Shown one piece after another: positions 41,832 through 51,910 of a DNA stretch of 64,000 bases (position 1 is the stretch's first letter; every line of letters starts with the position of its first letter). The notes below the pieces were generated by a model. The model saw only the letters and a list, made by a program, of their open reading frames with translations. It searched no databases and was not told the origin of the DNA. The DNA comes from Pseudocitrobacter vendiensis (lineage in GTDB: Bacteria > Pseudomonadota > Gammaproteobacteria > Enterobacterales > Enterobacteriaceae): the NCBI RefSeq assembly GCF_943590815.1, contig NZ_CALSBS010000004.1, positions 1 to 64,000 of the forward strand, written 5' to 3'. The position numbers were made by a program, and so were the translations under genes.

Positions 41832-42623
41832 ATGAAAAAGATCCTTCTCAGCACGCTGCTGTTCTCGCTTCCCCTGGTGAGTTTTGCCCAGCAGCAGTTT
41901 GCTAACCCACTCGACGCCGCAACGGCTTTTGCCGACGCGGTGACCACCCGCAATGAACCGCAGCTTAACGCCCTGCTGGGCGATGACTGGCGGCGATTTC
42001 TTCCCCCAGAAGGCGCTGACCCGGAAGCGGTCGCCCGCTTTGAACGAGACTGGAAAATCAGCCACCGTATCGATCAACAAGGCGATACTGCCCATATCAA
42101 TGTCGGTTCAGATAGCTGGCAACTCCCTTTGCCTATCGTCAAAACCGAGGCGGGCTGGCATTTTGATATGCAGGCGGCGCAGGATGAGATCATTACCCGC
42201 ACCATCGGGCGCAACGAACTTTCGGCTATTGGGGCGATGCACGCCTACGTTGATGCGCAGGAAGATTACCACCTGAGAAAACAGCGTTACGCCAGCAAGC
42301 TTATCAGCAGCGAAGGCCAACAGGATGGGCTTTACTGGCCTATACAGCCCGGCGAAGCGCCAAGCCCGTTGGGGCCAGCGTTCAGCCCGGTGACGCCGGG
42401 TGAAGGTTATCACGGCTACCGTTTTCGCATTATCGCCAGTAACCAATCCGACGGCTTTGCCCTGATAGCCTGGCCTGTGGAGTATGGTGAAACAGGCGTG
42501 ATGAGCTTTATGGTCAGCCAGGATGATCGGGTCTATCAGGCAGACTTCGGAGAGGAAACGGCGGAGAAAGTCGCGGCAATAACCCGCTTCGATGCGGTAG
42601 CGCCGTGGCAACCGGAGGAGTAA
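41832..42623 (+). CDS. DUF2950 domain protein, secreted
   Basis: A 263-aa protein with a signal peptide (KKILLSTLLFSLPLVSFA-QQQF) and a DUF2950 body (FANPLDAATAFADAV; YHGYRFRIIASNQSDGFALIAWPVEYGETGVMSF). It starts 12 bases after the yacH stop; an ATG at 41817 that overlaps that stop is an alternative start. DUF3300 and DUF2950 genes are often neighbours in proteobacteria, which suggests a joint periplasmic or envelope role, but no activity is known. E. coli K-12 lacks this gene at this locus as far as I remember. A terminator follows. Confidence 0.82.
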   Translation: MKKILLSTLLFSLPLVSFAQQQFANPLDAATAFADAVTTRNEPQLNALLGDDWRRFLPPEGADPEAVARFERDWKISHRIDQQGDTAHINVGSDSWQLPLPIVKTEAGWHFDMQAAQDEIITRTIGRNELSAIGAMHAYVDAQEDYHLRKQRYASKLISSEGQQDGLYWPIQPGEAPSPLGPAFSPVTPGEGYHGYRFRIIASNQSDGFALIAWPVEYGETGVMSFMVSQDDRVYQADFGEETAEKVAAITRFDAVAPWQPEE

Positions 42624-42632
42624 CAGGCGTAA

Positions 42633-42658
42633 AAAAAGCGGCTGGTTAGCCGCTTTTT
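42633..42658 (+). terminator. Terminator after the DUF2950 gene
   Basis: An 11-bp stem, AAAAAGCGGCT with AGCCGCTTTTT, and a GGTT loop, 9 bases after the stop. The A/T-rich base makes it effective in both directions. Confidence 0.92.
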
Positions 42659-42662
42659 ATTT

Positions 42663-42732
42663 GCCGGATGGCGGCTGATGCCTTATCCGGCCTACCTGAC
42701 TGTAGGCCTGATAAGCGAAGCGCCATCAGGCA
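42663..42732. repeat. REP-type palindromes between the DUF2950 gene and lpd
   Basis: Two inverted REP units (GCCGGATGGCGGCTGATGCC and GGCCTGATAAGCGAAGCGCC types) form a BIME-like pair between converging genes. Confidence 0.88.
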
Positions 42733-42747
42733 TCGTCGCGCAGAAAC

Positions 42748-44172
42748 TTACTTCTTCTTCGCTTTCGGGTTTGGCAGGTCGGTGATGCTACCTTCATACA
42801 CTTCTGCGGCCAGGCCAACAGATTCGTGCAGCGTCGGGTGAGCATGGATGGTCAGCGCGATGTCTTCCGCGTCACAACCCATTTCGATTGCCAGACCGAT
42901 TTCGCCCAGCAGCTCGCCGCCGTTGGTACCGACAATCGCACCACCGATAACACGGTGAGATTCTTTGTCGAAAATCAGTTTGGTCATACCGTCTGCGCAG
43001 TCAGAAGCGATCGCACGGCCAGAAGCAGCCCACGGGAAGGTGGCGGTTTCGTAGCTGATGCCTTTCTCTTTCGCTTCTTTCTCAGTCAGGCCAACCCATG
43101 CCACTTCTGGTTCAGTGTAGGCAATGGATGGGATAACTTTCGGGTCGAAGTAGTGTTTCTTGCCGGCGATAACTTCAGCGGCAACGTGACCTTCGTGAAC
43201 ACCTTTGTGTGCCAGCATCGGCTGACCGACGATATCGCCGATAGCAAAGATGTGCGGCACGTTAGTGCGCAGCTGTTTGTCAACGCGGATGAAGCCACGG
43301 TCGTCCACTTCCACGCCTGCTTTGCCTGCGTCGAGGTTTTTACCGTTCGGTACACGGCCGATAGCCACCAGCACGGCATCGTAACGCTGTGCTTCAGAAG
43401 GCGCTTTTTTGCCTTCCATGGAAACGTAAATACCGTCTTCTTTCGCTTCAACGGCAGTCACTTTGGTTTCCAGCATCAGATTGAATTTCTTGCTGATGCG
43501 TTTGGTGAAGACTTTCACCACGTCTTTGTCGGCAGCCGGGATAACCTGGTCGAACATTTCAACCACGTCAATCTGTGAACCCAGCGCATGGTATACGGTA
43601 CCCATTTCCAGACCGATGATACCGCCGCCCATAACCAGCAGACGTTTCGGTACTTCTTTCAGTTCCAGCGCATCGGTGGAATCCCACACGCGCGGATCTT
43701 CATGAGGAATAAACGGCAGTTCGATCGGACGGGAACCCGCCGCGATGATCGCATTGTCGAAGTTAATCACGGTTTTGCCGTTTTCGCCTTCAACTTCCAG
43801 GGTGTTAGCCCCGGTAAATTTACCCAGACCGTTAACCACTTTCACTTTACGGCCTTTGGCCATACCGGCCAGACCGCCGGTCAGTTGGGTGATAACTTTT
43901 TCTTTCCAGGTACGAATCTTGTCGATATCGGTTTTCGGCTCGCCGAAGACGATACCGTGGTCAGCCAGTGCTTTGGCTTCTTCGATAACTTTTGCTACGT
44001 GCAGCAGTGCTTTAGAAGGGATACAGCCGACGTTCAGACAAACACCACCAAGGGTGCTGTAACGTTCTACGATGACGGTCTCCAGACCTAAATCCGCGCA
44101 ACGGAAAGCAGCAGAGTAGCCTGCCGGGCCCGCCCCAAGTACCACGACCTGAGTTTTAATTTCAGTACTCAT
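42748..44172 (-). CDS. lpd: Dihydrolipoyl dehydrogenase (E3)
   Basis: A 474-aa flavoprotein shared by the pyruvate and 2-oxoglutarate dehydrogenase complexes and the glycine cleavage system; it reoxidises dihydrolipoamide with NAD+. The FAD-binding VVLGAGPAGYSAAF, the redox disulfide CLNVGC (45-50 counting Met1), the NAD-binding GGGIIGLEMG and the C-terminal His-Glu pair in HAHPTLHESV are intact. Of two adjacent ATGs, the second (44172) fits the AGAGG spacing. It is third in the aceE-aceF-lpd order, separated from aceF by a terminator hairpin. Confidence 0.97.
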   Translation of the reverse strand: MSTEIKTQVVVLGAGPAGYSAAFRCADLGLETVIVERYSTLGGVCLNVGCIPSKALLHVAKVIEEAKALADHGIVFGEPKTDIDKIRTWKEKVITQLTGGLAGMAKGRKVKVVNGLGKFTGANTLEVEGENGKTVINFDNAIIAAGSRPIELPFIPHEDPRVWDSTDALELKEVPKRLLVMGGGIIGLEMGTVYHALGSQIDVVEMFDQVIPAADKDVVKVFTKRISKKFNLMLETKVTAVEAKEDGIYVSMEGKKAPSEAQRYDAVLVAIGRVPNGKNLDAGKAGVEVDDRGFIRVDKQLRTNVPHIFAIGDIVGQPMLAHKGVHEGHVAAEVIAGKKHYFDPKVIPSIAYTEPEVAWVGLTEKEAKEKGISYETATFPWAASGRAIASDCADGMTKLIFDKESHRVIGGAIVGTNGGELLGEIGLAIEMGCDAEDIALTIHAHPTLHESVGLAAEVYEGSITDLPNPKAKKK

Positions 44173-44343
44173 CATGACCTCTTAATTATTTCCGGCGGTC
44201 CTGGGTACTCTTGTCGCCCATATCCACCGGGACGTTCTATCCGCGTTTATATTACAAAATTGTTAACAATTTTGAAACAACAAACGGCAAACGATTTTGT
44301 CCTTTGTTGCTAATAACCCCAAAACTACGAAGAGATTATCAGA

Positions 44344-44371
44344 AAAAAGCCGGCCGTCAGGCCGGCTTTTT
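44344..44371 (-). terminator. Terminator-like hairpin between aceF and lpd
   Basis: A perfect 12-bp stem, AAAAAGCCGGCC with GGCCGGCTTTTT, and a 4-base loop directly after the aceF stop. It probably ends part of the pdhR-aceEF transcripts, leaving lpd to readthrough or its own promoter in the remaining roughly 170 bases. Confidence 0.9.
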
Positions 44372-44374
44372 CGA

Positions 44375-46246
44375 TTACATCACCAGGCGACGAATGTCAG
44401 ACAGTGTGTTGTTGATGATGGTGATAAAGCGTGCACCATCAGCACCGTCGATCACGCGGTGGTCGAAGGAGAGAGAGATAGGCATCATCAGACGCGGTAC
44501 AAACTCTTTCCCGTTCCATACCGGCTCCATCGCCGATTTGGAGACACCGAGGATAGCCACTTCCGGCGCGTTAACAATCGGTGCGAAGTGGGTCGTACCC
44601 AGGCCGCCGATGCTGGAGATAGTGAAGCAACCGCCCTGCATTTCGCCAGCCGTCAGCTTACCATCACGCGCTTTTTTGGAGATGGTGGTCAGTTCGCGAG
44701 ACAGCTCGGTGATGCTCTTCTTGTTCACGTCTTTAAAGACCGGAACCACCAGGCCGTTCGGGGTATCTACCGCCACACCAATGTTGATGTATTTCTTAAG
44801 CGTCAGTTTCTGGCCATCTTCGGACAGAGAGCTGTTGAAGCGAGGCATCTGTTCCAGAGCCGCGGCAACCGCTTTCATGATGAACACAACCGGGGTGAAT
44901 TTCACATCCAGTTTGCGCTTCTCAGCTTCGGCATTCTGCTGCTTACGGAACGCTTCCAGATCGGTGATATCGGTTTTGTCGAAGTGCGTAACGTGCGGAA
45001 TCATCACCCAGTTACGGCTCAGGTTAGCACCCGAGATTTTCTGGATGCGGCCCAGTTCCACTTCTTCGATTTCACCAAACTTGCTGAAGTCCACTTTCGG
45101 CCATGGCAGCATGCCCGGGATACCGCCGCCAGTGGCAGCAGCCGGTGCAGACTCAGCGCGTTTCACCGCGTCTTTCACGTAAGCCTGAACGTCTTCGCGC
45201 AGGATACGGCCTTTACGACCCGTCCCTTTCACTTTCGCCAGGTTCACGCCGAATTCGCGCGCCAGGCGACGAATCACCGGCGTTGCGTGGACGTAAGCGT
45301 CATTTTCTGCGAAGTCAGACTTGCCTTCGGCTTTCGCGGCCGGAGCCGGAGCTGCCGCAGGTGCCGGAGCGGCAGCAGCCTGAGCCGGTGCAGCAGCCGC
45401 AGCGCCTTCCACTTCGAAGACCATAATCAGGGAGCCGGTTTTCACTTTATCGCCGGTGCTGATTTTGATCTCTTTTACCGTACCCGCGAACGGAGCCGGC
45501 ACTTCCATAGAGGCTTTGTCGCCTTCTACGGTGATCAGAGACTGTTCGGCTTCGATTTTATCGCCAACCTTCACCATCACTTCGGTAACTTCAACTTCGT
45601 CGCCGCCGATATCTGGAACGTTAACGTCTTTCGCGCCGGATGCTGCCGGAGCAGCCGCCGCCGGAGCAGCTTCCGCTTTTGCCGGAGCCGCAGCAGGTGC
45701 AGCACCCGCCACTTCGAAGACCATGATCAGAGAACCGGTAGACACTTTGTCGCCGGTGTTGATTTTGATCTCTTTAACCACGCCCGCAAACGGAGCCGGA
45801 ACTTCCATAGAGGCTTTGTCGCCTTCTACGGTGATCAGAGACTGTTCAGCCGCGATGGTGTCGCCCACTTTCACCATGATCTCAGTGACTTCAACTTCGT
45901 CGCCGCCGATGTCCGGTACGTGAACGTCTTTCGCCGCTGCCGCAGCAGGTGCTGCTGCCGGAGCCGCTTCTTTCTTCTCTTCTGCCTTGGCAGGTGCAGC
46001 ATCAGCTGCACCGTCGGCGGAATCGAAAATCATGATCAGTTTGCCGGTCTCGGTTTTGTCGCCGACAGAGACTTTAATCTCTTTTACGACGCCAGCCTGC
46101 GGAGACGGAACTTCCATAGAGGCTTTGTCGCCTTCTACGGTGATCAGCGACTGTTCAGCTTCAACTTTGTCGCCAACTTTGACCAGGATCTCGGTGATTT
46201 CAACTTCATCAGACCCGATATCCGGTACATTGATTTCGATAGCCAT
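44375..46246 (-). CDS. aceF: Dihydrolipoamide acetyltransferase (E2 of pyruvate dehydrogenase)
   Basis: A 623-aa E2 core protein (E. coli 630 aa). Three lipoyl domains each carry the lipoylation motif GDKASMEVP (first lysine at residue 41; the others about 100 and 200 residues later), joined by Ala/Pro-rich linkers. An E1/E3-binding domain ([13 protein letters not shown]) and the catalytic domain with the [12 protein letters not shown] active site follow. A 14-base gap separates it from aceE. Confidence 0.97.
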   Translation of the reverse strand: MAIEINVPDIGSDEVEITEILVKVGDKVEAEQSLITVEGDKASMEVPSPQAGVVKEIKVSVGDKTETGKLIMIFDSADGAADAAPAKAEEKKEAAPAAAPAAAAAKDVHVPDIGGDEVEVTEIMVKVGDTIAAEQSLITVEGDKASMEVPAPFAGVVKEIKINTGDKVSTGSLIMVFEVAGAAPAAAPAKAEAAPAAAAPAASGAKDVNVPDIGGDEVEVTEVMVKVGDKIEAEQSLITVEGDKASMEVPAPFAGTVKEIKISTGDKVKTGSLIMVFEVEGAAAAAPAQAAAAPAPAAAPAPAAKAEGKSDFAENDAYVHATPVIRRLAREFGVNLAKVKGTGRKGRILREDVQAYVKDAVKRAESAPAAATGGGIPGMLPWPKVDFSKFGEIEEVELGRIQKISGANLSRNWVMIPHVTHFDKTDITDLEAFRKQQNAEAEKRKLDVKFTPVVFIMKAVAAALEQMPRFNSSLSEDGQKLTLKKYINIGVAVDTPNGLVVPVFKDVNKKSITELSRELTTISKKARDGKLTAGEMQGGCFTISSIGGLGTTHFAPIVNAPEVAILGVSKSAMEPVWNGKEFVPRLMMPISLSFDHRVIDGADGARFITIINNTLSDIRRLVM

Positions 46247-46260
46247 TATTCTTTTACCTC

Positions 46261-48924
46261 TTACGCCAGACGCGGGTTAACTTTTTCTGCATCGATGTTG
46301 AATTTGGTAATTGCGTCAGCAACCACTTTCTTATCGATTTCGCCACGTTTAGCCAGTTCGCCCAGCGCCGCTACAACCACGTAGGAAGCATCAACTTCGA
46401 AGTGGTGACGCAGGTTTTCACGGCTGTCGGAACGACCGAAGCCATCAGTACCCAGTACGCGGTAGTCATCAGCCGGTACATAAGTACGGACCTGCTCGGC
46501 GAACAGTTTCATATAGTCGGTGGAAGCCACTGCCGGAGCGTCGTTCATCACCTGAGCGATGTACGGAACGCGCGGGGTTTCCATCGGGTGCAGCATGTTC
46601 CAGCGCTCACAATCCTGACCATCACGCGCCAGTTCAGTGAAGGACGTTACGCTATAAACGTCAGAACCTACGCCGTAATCTTTCGCCAGGATCTGTGCTG
46701 CTTCACGGACGTGACGCAGGATAGAGCCGGAGCCCAGCAGCTGAACTTTACCTTTGCTACCTTCAATGGTTTCGAGTTTGTAGATACCTTTACGGATACC
46801 TTCCTCAGCACCTTCCGGCATGGCCGGCATATGGTAGTTTTCGTTCAGGGTGGTGATGTAGTAGTAAACGTTCTCTTGTTTCTCACCGTACATACGCTCC
46901 AGACCATCATGCATGATGACCGCAACTTCGTACGCGTAAGACGGATCGTAAGAGATACAGTTCGGGATAGTCAGAGACTGAATATGGCTGTGACCATCTT
47001 CGTGCTGCAGACCTTCGCCGTTCAGCGTCGTACGACCAGAAGTACCACCAATCAGGAACCCGCGTGCCTGCTGGTCGCCTGCCTGCCAGCACAGGTCGCC
47101 GATACGCTGGAACCCGAACATGGAGTAGTAGATGTAGAACGGGATCATCGGCAGGTTGTTGGTGCTGTAAGAGGTCGCAGCAGCCAGCCAGGATGCGCCG
47201 GCACCCAGTTCGTTGATGCCTTCCTGCAGAATCTGACCTTTCTCGTCTTCTTTGTAGTAAGCAACCTGCTCACGGTCCTGCGGGGTGTACTGCTGACCGT
47301 TCGGGCTGTAGATACCAATCTGACGGAACAGACCTTCCATACCGAAAGTACGCGCTTCATCGGCGATGATTGGAACCAGACGATCTTTGATCGACTTGTT
47401 CTTCAGCATCACGTTCAGGGCACGAACGAAAGCGATAGTCGTAGAGATCTCTTTATTCTGCTCTTCCAGCAGCGGTGCGAAATCTTCCAGAGTCGGCATT
47501 TCCAGCTTCTCAGTGAAGTGGGTCTGGCGGCTCGGCAGATAACCGTGCAGTTTCTGACGCTGAGCGTGCAGATAAGTATGCTCCGGAGAACCTTCCGGGA
47601 AGGTCAGGTAAGAGAGGTTTTCCACCTGCTCGTCGGTTACAGGAACATTGAAGCGGTCGCGGATATAGCGCACGCCGTCCATGTTCATTTTCTTAACCTG
47701 GTGAGCGATGTTTTTACCTTCAGCGGTATCACCCATGCCGTAACCTTTAATGGTATGGGCCAGGATAACAGTCGCTTTGCCTTTGGTTTCCTGCGCTTTT
47801 TTCAGTGCAGCGTAAACTTTCTTCGGATCGTGACCACCACGGTTCAGTGCCCAGATCTGCTCATCAGTCCAGTCTGCAACCAGGGCCGCGGTTTCCGGAT
47901 ATTTACCGAAGAAGTGCTCACGGACGTAAGCGCCATCTTTGGATTTGAAGGTCTGGTAATCGCCGTCGACGGTTTCTTCCATCAGTTGGATCAGTTTACC
48001 GCTGGTATCTTTACGCAGCAGCTCATCCCAACGACTCCCCCAGATAACCTTGATAACGTTCCAGCCAGCACCACCGAAGATGCCTTCCAGTTCGTTAATG
48101 ATCTTGCCGTTACCGGTGACCGGGCCATCAAGACGCTGCAGGTTACAGTTGATAACGAAGACCAGGTTATCCAGTTTTTCACGGGTGGCGATGGTGATCG
48201 CACCTTTGGATTCTGGTTCGTCCATCTCGCCGTCGCCGAGGAACGCGTAAACGGTCTGTTTAGAGGTATCTTTCAGGCCACGGTGTTCCAGATATTTCAG
48301 GAATTTAGCCTGGTAGATAGCACCGATTGGGCCCAGACCCATTGATACGGTCGGGAACTGCCAGAATTCCGGCATCAGTTTCGGGTGCGGGTAAGAAGAA
48401 AGACCTTTACCGTGAACTTCCTGACGGAAGTTGTTCATCTGTTCTTCGGTCAGACGGCCTTCAAGGAATGCACGTGCGTAAACGCCCGGAGAGATGTGGC
48501 CCTGGAAGTAAACCAGATCGCCGCCATCCTGCTCGTTGCGAGCACGGAAGAAGTGGTTGAAACACACTTCGTAGAAGGTTGCGGAAGACTGGAAGGATGC
48601 CATATGGCCGCCCAGTTCCAGATCTTTCTTGGATGCACGCAGAACGGTCATGATCGCGTTCCAGCGGATAGCAGAGCGAATACGACGTTCCAGATCCAGA
48701 TCGCCCGGGTATTCCGGTTCGTCTTCAACGGCAATAGTGTTTACATAACCGCTAGCACCTGCACCAGCCGCTACCTGAACGCCGCCTTTACGGGCTTCAG
48801 ACAGCACCTGGTCGATCAGATACTGAGCGCGCTCAACACCTTCTTCACGGATAACCGATTCGATCGCCTGTAACCAGTCGCGAGTTTCGATCGGATCCAC
48901 GTCATTTGGGAAACGTTCTGACAT
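46261..48924 (-). CDS. aceE: Pyruvate dehydrogenase E1 component
   Basis: An 887-aa homodimeric thiamine-diphosphate enzyme that decarboxylates pyruvate and acetylates the E2 lipoyl groups. The ThDP motif runs from [10 protein letters not shown] to NCNLQ. The length equals that of E. coli. GATAAGGAAAAC precedes the ATG. The leader upstream contains a 22-bp hairpin (48963-49010). Confidence 0.97.
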   Translation of the reverse strand: MSERFPNDVDPIETRDWLQAIESVIREEGVERAQYLIDQVLSEARKGGVQVAAGAGASGYVNTIAVEDEPEYPGDLDLERRIRSAIRWNAIMTVLRASKKDLELGGHMASFQSSATFYEVCFNHFFRARNEQDGGDLVYFQGHISPGVYARAFLEGRLTEEQMNNFRQEVHGKGLSSYPHPKLMPEFWQFPTVSMGLGPIGAIYQAKFLKYLEHRGLKDTSKQTVYAFLGDGEMDEPESKGAITIATREKLDNLVFVINCNLQRLDGPVTGNGKIINELEGIFGGAGWNVIKVIWGSRWDELLRKDTSGKLIQLMEETVDGDYQTFKSKDGAYVREHFFGKYPETAALVADWTDEQIWALNRGGHDPKKVYAALKKAQETKGKATVILAHTIKGYGMGDTAEGKNIAHQVKKMNMDGVRYIRDRFNVPVTDEQVENLSYLTFPEGSPEHTYLHAQRQKLHGYLPSRQTHFTEKLEMPTLEDFAPLLEEQNKEISTTIAFVRALNVMLKNKSIKDRLVPIIADEARTFGMEGLFRQIGIYSPNGQQYTPQDREQVAYYKEDEKGQILQEGINELGAGASWLAAATSYSTNNLPMIPFYIYYSMFGFQRIGDLCWQAGDQQARGFLIGGTSGRTTLNGEGLQHEDGHSHIQSLTIPNCISYDPSYAYEVAVIMHDGLERMYGEKQENVYYYITTLNENYHMPAMPEGAEEGIRKGIYKLETIEGSKGKVQLLGSGSILRHVREAAQILAKDYGVGSDVYSVTSFTELARDGQDCERWNMLHPMETPRVPYIAQVMNDAPAVASTDYMKLFAEQVRTYVPADDYRVLGTDGFGRSDSRENLRHHFEVDASYVVVAALGELAKRGEIDKKVVADAITKFNIDAEKVNPRLA

Positions 48925-48962
48925 GGGGTTTTCCTTATCTATCTAGTACGTTGATTTATCTG

Positions 48963-49010
48963 GAACCTGTCCCATTGTGCTTTCACGGGAAAACACAATA
49001 AGACAGGTTC
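48963..49010 (-). other. 22-bp wobble-paired hairpin in the aceE leader
   Basis: On the aceE strand, a 22-base arm starting GAACCTGTCTT pairs fully with an arm ending GGGACAGGTTC, with a 4-base loop and three G-U pairs. On the opposite strand the G-U positions become A-C mismatches, so the fold is specific to the aceE transcript. It lies about 38 bases before the aceE ATG. Confidence 0.85.
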
Positions 49011-49079
49011 TGTGTTTAGTTGCCGTGCGCCTTAAGGCGCTTTTCTCATCTTTCTGGTAAAACCGCTGCCAGAAAAAAC

Positions 49080-49844
49080 TCAATCCTTGCGCTGTTGCAG
49101 GCGACGTAACGAGCGTTCACGACGGCTCTGTTCACGGCTCCTGTCCAGCAAAATTTCTTCAATAAAGGCCAGGTGACGGTGCGACGCTTCACGCGCCTGC
49201 TCCGGTTCACCGGCGACAATCGCCTCGAAAATCCGGGTGCGATGGTTGCTCACCTGCGGGAGCATCTCCCGACGGGCATACAGCAACTCGAAGTTCTGCC
49301 GAACGTTTTGTGCCAACATCGGCTCCATACACCTTAGCAAATGGAGCAACACCACATTGTGGGCGGCTTCGGTCACGGCGATTTGATACTGGACGACGGC
49401 GCTCGACTCTGCGTCAAGGTCGCCCGATTGTTGAGCCCGTTCGATGGCCTGATGCAGCTCGCGAATACGTTCGCGGTCTTCATCAGTGCTGCGCAGTGCC
49501 GCGTAATACGCCGCGATACCTTCAAGCGCGTGACGGGTTTCAAGCAGATCAAACTGGGATTCAGGGTGGTCGGACAGAAGTTCTACCAGCGGATCGCTGA
49601 AGCTCTGCCACAAGCTGCTTTGGACAAAAGTCCCGCCGCCCTGGCGACGAAGCAGTAACCCTTTCGCTTCGAGACGTTGAATCGCCTCACGCAGCGAGGG
49701 ACGGGATACGTCGAACTGTTTTGCCAGTTCGCGTTCAGGTGGAAGTTTTTCGCCGGGGCGTAATGTCCCCTCAAGAATCAAAAACTCCAACTGCTGCTCA
49801 ATCACATCAGAAAGTTTTGGTTGGCGGATTTTGCTGTAGGCCAT
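49080..49844 (-). CDS. pdhR: Pyruvate dehydrogenase complex repressor PdhR
   Basis: A 254-aa GntR/FadR-family repressor that leaves DNA when pyruvate binds. The N-terminal winged helix ([33 protein letters not shown] segment, about 32-64) is followed by a helical FCD effector domain and a basic tail. It is the first gene of the pdhR-aceE-aceF-lpd operon and is controlled by the palindrome at 49876-49892. Confidence 0.96.
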   Translation of the reverse strand: MAYSKIRQPKLSDVIEQQLEFLILEGTLRPGEKLPPERELAKQFDVSRPSLREAIQRLEAKGLLLRRQGGGTFVQSSLWQSFSDPLVELLSDHPESQFDLLETRHALEGIAAYYAALRSTDEDRERIRELHQAIERAQQSGDLDAESSAVVQYQIAVTEAAHNVVLLHLLRCMEPMLAQNVRQNFELLYARREMLPQVSNHRTRIFEAIVAGEPEQAREASHRHLAFIEEILLDRSREQSRRERSLRRLQQRKD

Positions 49845-49875
49845 AGTTCCCTGTACCTGCCATTAGCCCGGAGTC

Positions 49876-49892
49876 AATTGGTCTTACCAATT
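49876..49892. promoter_or_regulatory. PdhR operator
   Basis: A perfect palindrome, AATTGGT-N3-ACCAATT, 32 bases before the pdhR ATG, matches the known PdhR consensus. It gives autoregulation of the whole pyruvate dehydrogenase operon in response to pyruvate. Confidence 0.92.
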
Positions 49893-50297
49893 TCAAGTTC
49901 GTAGCGCTAAAGTAACAAAGTATTCACCTTCTGTCCATACAGGTTTTGATTGAAATCAGTAAACCACGCACTTTTTAACAACATTACAGAAATGATGTTT
50001 CAGAATTGTAACCTTGCACAAAAAATGTCTTTACCACGTTAGAAGTACAATTAACGAAAAATATACGAAAATTACGCAAACTGAAGCGTTTCACTTTGCC
50101 AGTTAATGAATAGTTATGCATTTATTGCTGGCAAAATGTACATGCTTACCCACTTCTGGGGCTGACCGCTACACTTACAACTGGTTTCTTTTTATTCGAT
50201 CCGTCATCAACCATTCATAAAGCAGGTGCATTTCTGCGCGCTTACCACTATTCTTCCCAGGACGAAAGAGTTCCTCTCATTTTTATTCGCCCTCTTT

Positions 50298-50315
50298 CGT
50301 AAACATATAAATACA
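50298..50315. promoter_or_regulatory. TyrR-box candidate upstream of aroP
   Basis: CGTAAA-N6-AATACA fits the 18-bp TyrR-box layout TGTAAA-N6-TTTACA, with the essential G and C at positions 2 and 17. It lies about 55 bases before aroP, a gene that TyrR represses in E. coli. Confidence 0.4.
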
Positions 50316-50370
50316 GGGAACGGAATCCCCTGATTACAAACGTACAAATAACAACCACACACGAGGTTTC

Positions 50371-51747
50371 ATGATGGAAGGTCAACAGCACAGCGACCAG
50401 CTGAAGCGCGGCCTCAAAAACCGCCACATCCAGCTGATTGCGCTGGGTGGAGCTATCGGTACCGGCCTGTTTCTCGGCAGTGCCTCCGTTATCCAGTCAG
50501 CCGGTCCGGGCATTATTCTGGGTTATGCCATTGCAGGCTTTATTGCCTTCCTGATCATGCGCCAGCTCGGTGAAATGGTCGTGGAAGAGCCGGTAGCCGG
50601 GTCATTCAGCCACTTCGCCTATAAATACTGGGGCAGCTTCGCCGGCTTCGCATCAGGCTGGAACTATTGGGTGCTGTACGTGCTGGTTGCCATGGCGGAA
50701 CTCACCGCAGTCGGCAAATACATCCAGTTCTGGTACCCGGAAATTCCGACCTGGGCTTCCGCAGCGGCCTTCTTTATTCTGATTAACGCCATTAACCTCA
50801 CCAACGTAAAAGTGTTTGGGGAAATGGAGTTCTGGTTCGCCATCATTAAAGTGGTCGCAGTTGTGGGCATGATCCTGTTTGGCGGCTGGTTGCTGTTCAG
50901 TGGTAATGCCGGCCCGCAGGCGACAGTTCGCAACCTGTGGGAACAGGGCGGCTTCCTGCCACACGGCATGCAAGGACTGGTGATGATGATGGCTATCATC
51001 ATGTTCTCTTTCGGCGGGCTAGAGCTTGTGGGGATCACCGCCGCAGAAGCCGACAACCCGGAGCAGAGCATTCCGAAAGCCACCAACCAGGTGATTTACC
51101 GTATTCTGATTTTCTATGTGGGTTCGCTGGCCGTTCTGCTTTCTCTGCTGCCGTGGACGCGCGTCACCGCTGATGTCAGCCCGTTTGTTCTGATCTTCCA
51201 CGAACTGGGCGATACGCTGGTGGCTAACGCGCTGAACGTGGTGGTACTGACCGCAGCGCTCTCCGTTTATAACAGTTGCGTCTACTGTAACAGCCGCATG
51301 TTGTTCGGCCTGGCCCAGCAGGGAAATGCGCCCAAAGCGCTGCTCTCCGTCGATAAACGTGGCGTACCGGTCAACACGATTCTGGTTTCCGCTGTGGTGA
51401 CCGCGCTGTGCGTGCTGATCAACTACCTGGCCCCAGAATCCGCGTTCGGCCTGCTGATGGCGCTGGTGGTTTCTGCGCTGGTGATTAACTGGGCGATGAT
51501 TAGCCTTGCGCACATGAAATTCCGCAAAGCGAAACAGCAACAGGGCGTTACGCCGCGCTTCCCTGCACTGCTCTACCCGCTCGGTAACTGGGTCTGCCTG
51601 CTGTTTATGGCGGCGGTGCTGGTTATTATGCTGATGACGCCGGGGATGGCGATCTCCGTGTATCTGATCCCGGTGTGGATCTGCATTCTGGGTGTTGGCT
51701 ACATGCTTAAACAGAAGGGTGCGAAAACGGCTGTGAAGGCGAATTAA
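50371..51747 (+). CDS. aroP: Aromatic amino acid transporter AroP
   Basis: A 458-aa APC-family permease with 12 hydrophobic segments that imports Phe, Tyr and Trp with protons. The family segment IALGGAIGTGLFLGSA in the first helix and the consensus loop around FSFGGLELVGITAAEADNP are present. The ATG follows ACGAGGTTTC. A GC-rich hairpin at 51758-51781 follows the stop. Confidence 0.95.
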   Translation: MMEGQQHSDQLKRGLKNRHIQLIALGGAIGTGLFLGSASVIQSAGPGIILGYAIAGFIAFLIMRQLGEMVVEEPVAGSFSHFAYKYWGSFAGFASGWNYWVLYVLVAMAELTAVGKYIQFWYPEIPTWASAAAFFILINAINLTNVKVFGEMEFWFAIIKVVAVVGMILFGGWLLFSGNAGPQATVRNLWEQGGFLPHGMQGLVMMMAIIMFSFGGLELVGITAAEADNPEQSIPKATNQVIYRILIFYVGSLAVLLSLLPWTRVTADVSPFVLIFHELGDTLVANALNVVVLTAALSVYNSCVYCNSRMLFGLAQQGNAPKALLSVDKRGVPVNTILVSAVVTALCVLINYLAPESAFGLLMALVVSALVINWAMISLAHMKFRKAKQQQGVTPRFPALLYPLGNWVCLLFMAAVLVIMLMTPGMAISVYLIPVWICILGVGYMLKQKGAKTAVKAN

Positions 51748-51757
51748 TCTCTCCTCT

Positions 51758-51781
51758 GGCCCCTTCCCTCTGGAAGGGGCC
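51758..51781 (+). terminator. Hairpin after aroP
   Basis: A perfect 10-bp stem, GGCCCCTTCC with GGAAGGGGCC, and a CTCT loop, 10 bases past the aroP stop. The U tract is poor. Confidence 0.65.
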
Positions 51782-51910
51782 GACTCTGTTACCCGCTTCA
51801 CACTTTCCTCTGCTCAGCTAATTAGTCCATATCCTCACCGTTATACTGCAACGCATTTCGCGGGCCGCCAGCCAATAATTCTCTCCATACCGTCAGAGGG
51901 AGTTTCGGCA

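Larger units (their letters stand above)
49845..50370. other. Divergent control region between pdhR and aroP
   Basis: A 526-base gap between divergent genes. It holds the PdhR operator (49876-49892) near pdhR and a TyrR-box candidate (50298-50315) near aroP. The middle is AT-rich with no frame I would call a gene. A small RNA could be encoded here, but nothing in the sequence demonstrates one. Confidence 0.6.

Noticed and set aside
44297-46384. Long open frame (695 codons) on the plus strand opposite aceF
   Set aside because: It is antisense to aceF, rich in Phe, Arg and His as expected from the complement of Ala/Glu/Lys codons, has no recognisable domain, and AceF on the other strand is unmistakable.
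46402-48345. Long open frame (647 codons) on the plus strand opposite aceE
   Set aside because: Shadow of aceE produced by strong codon bias; no domain, no ribosome site, and the opposite strand encodes full-length E1.
50041-50297. A small RNA gene in the pdhR-aroP gap
   Set aside because: The stretch is AT-rich and lacks a terminator-like hairpin with a U tract, so the sequence alone does not support one.
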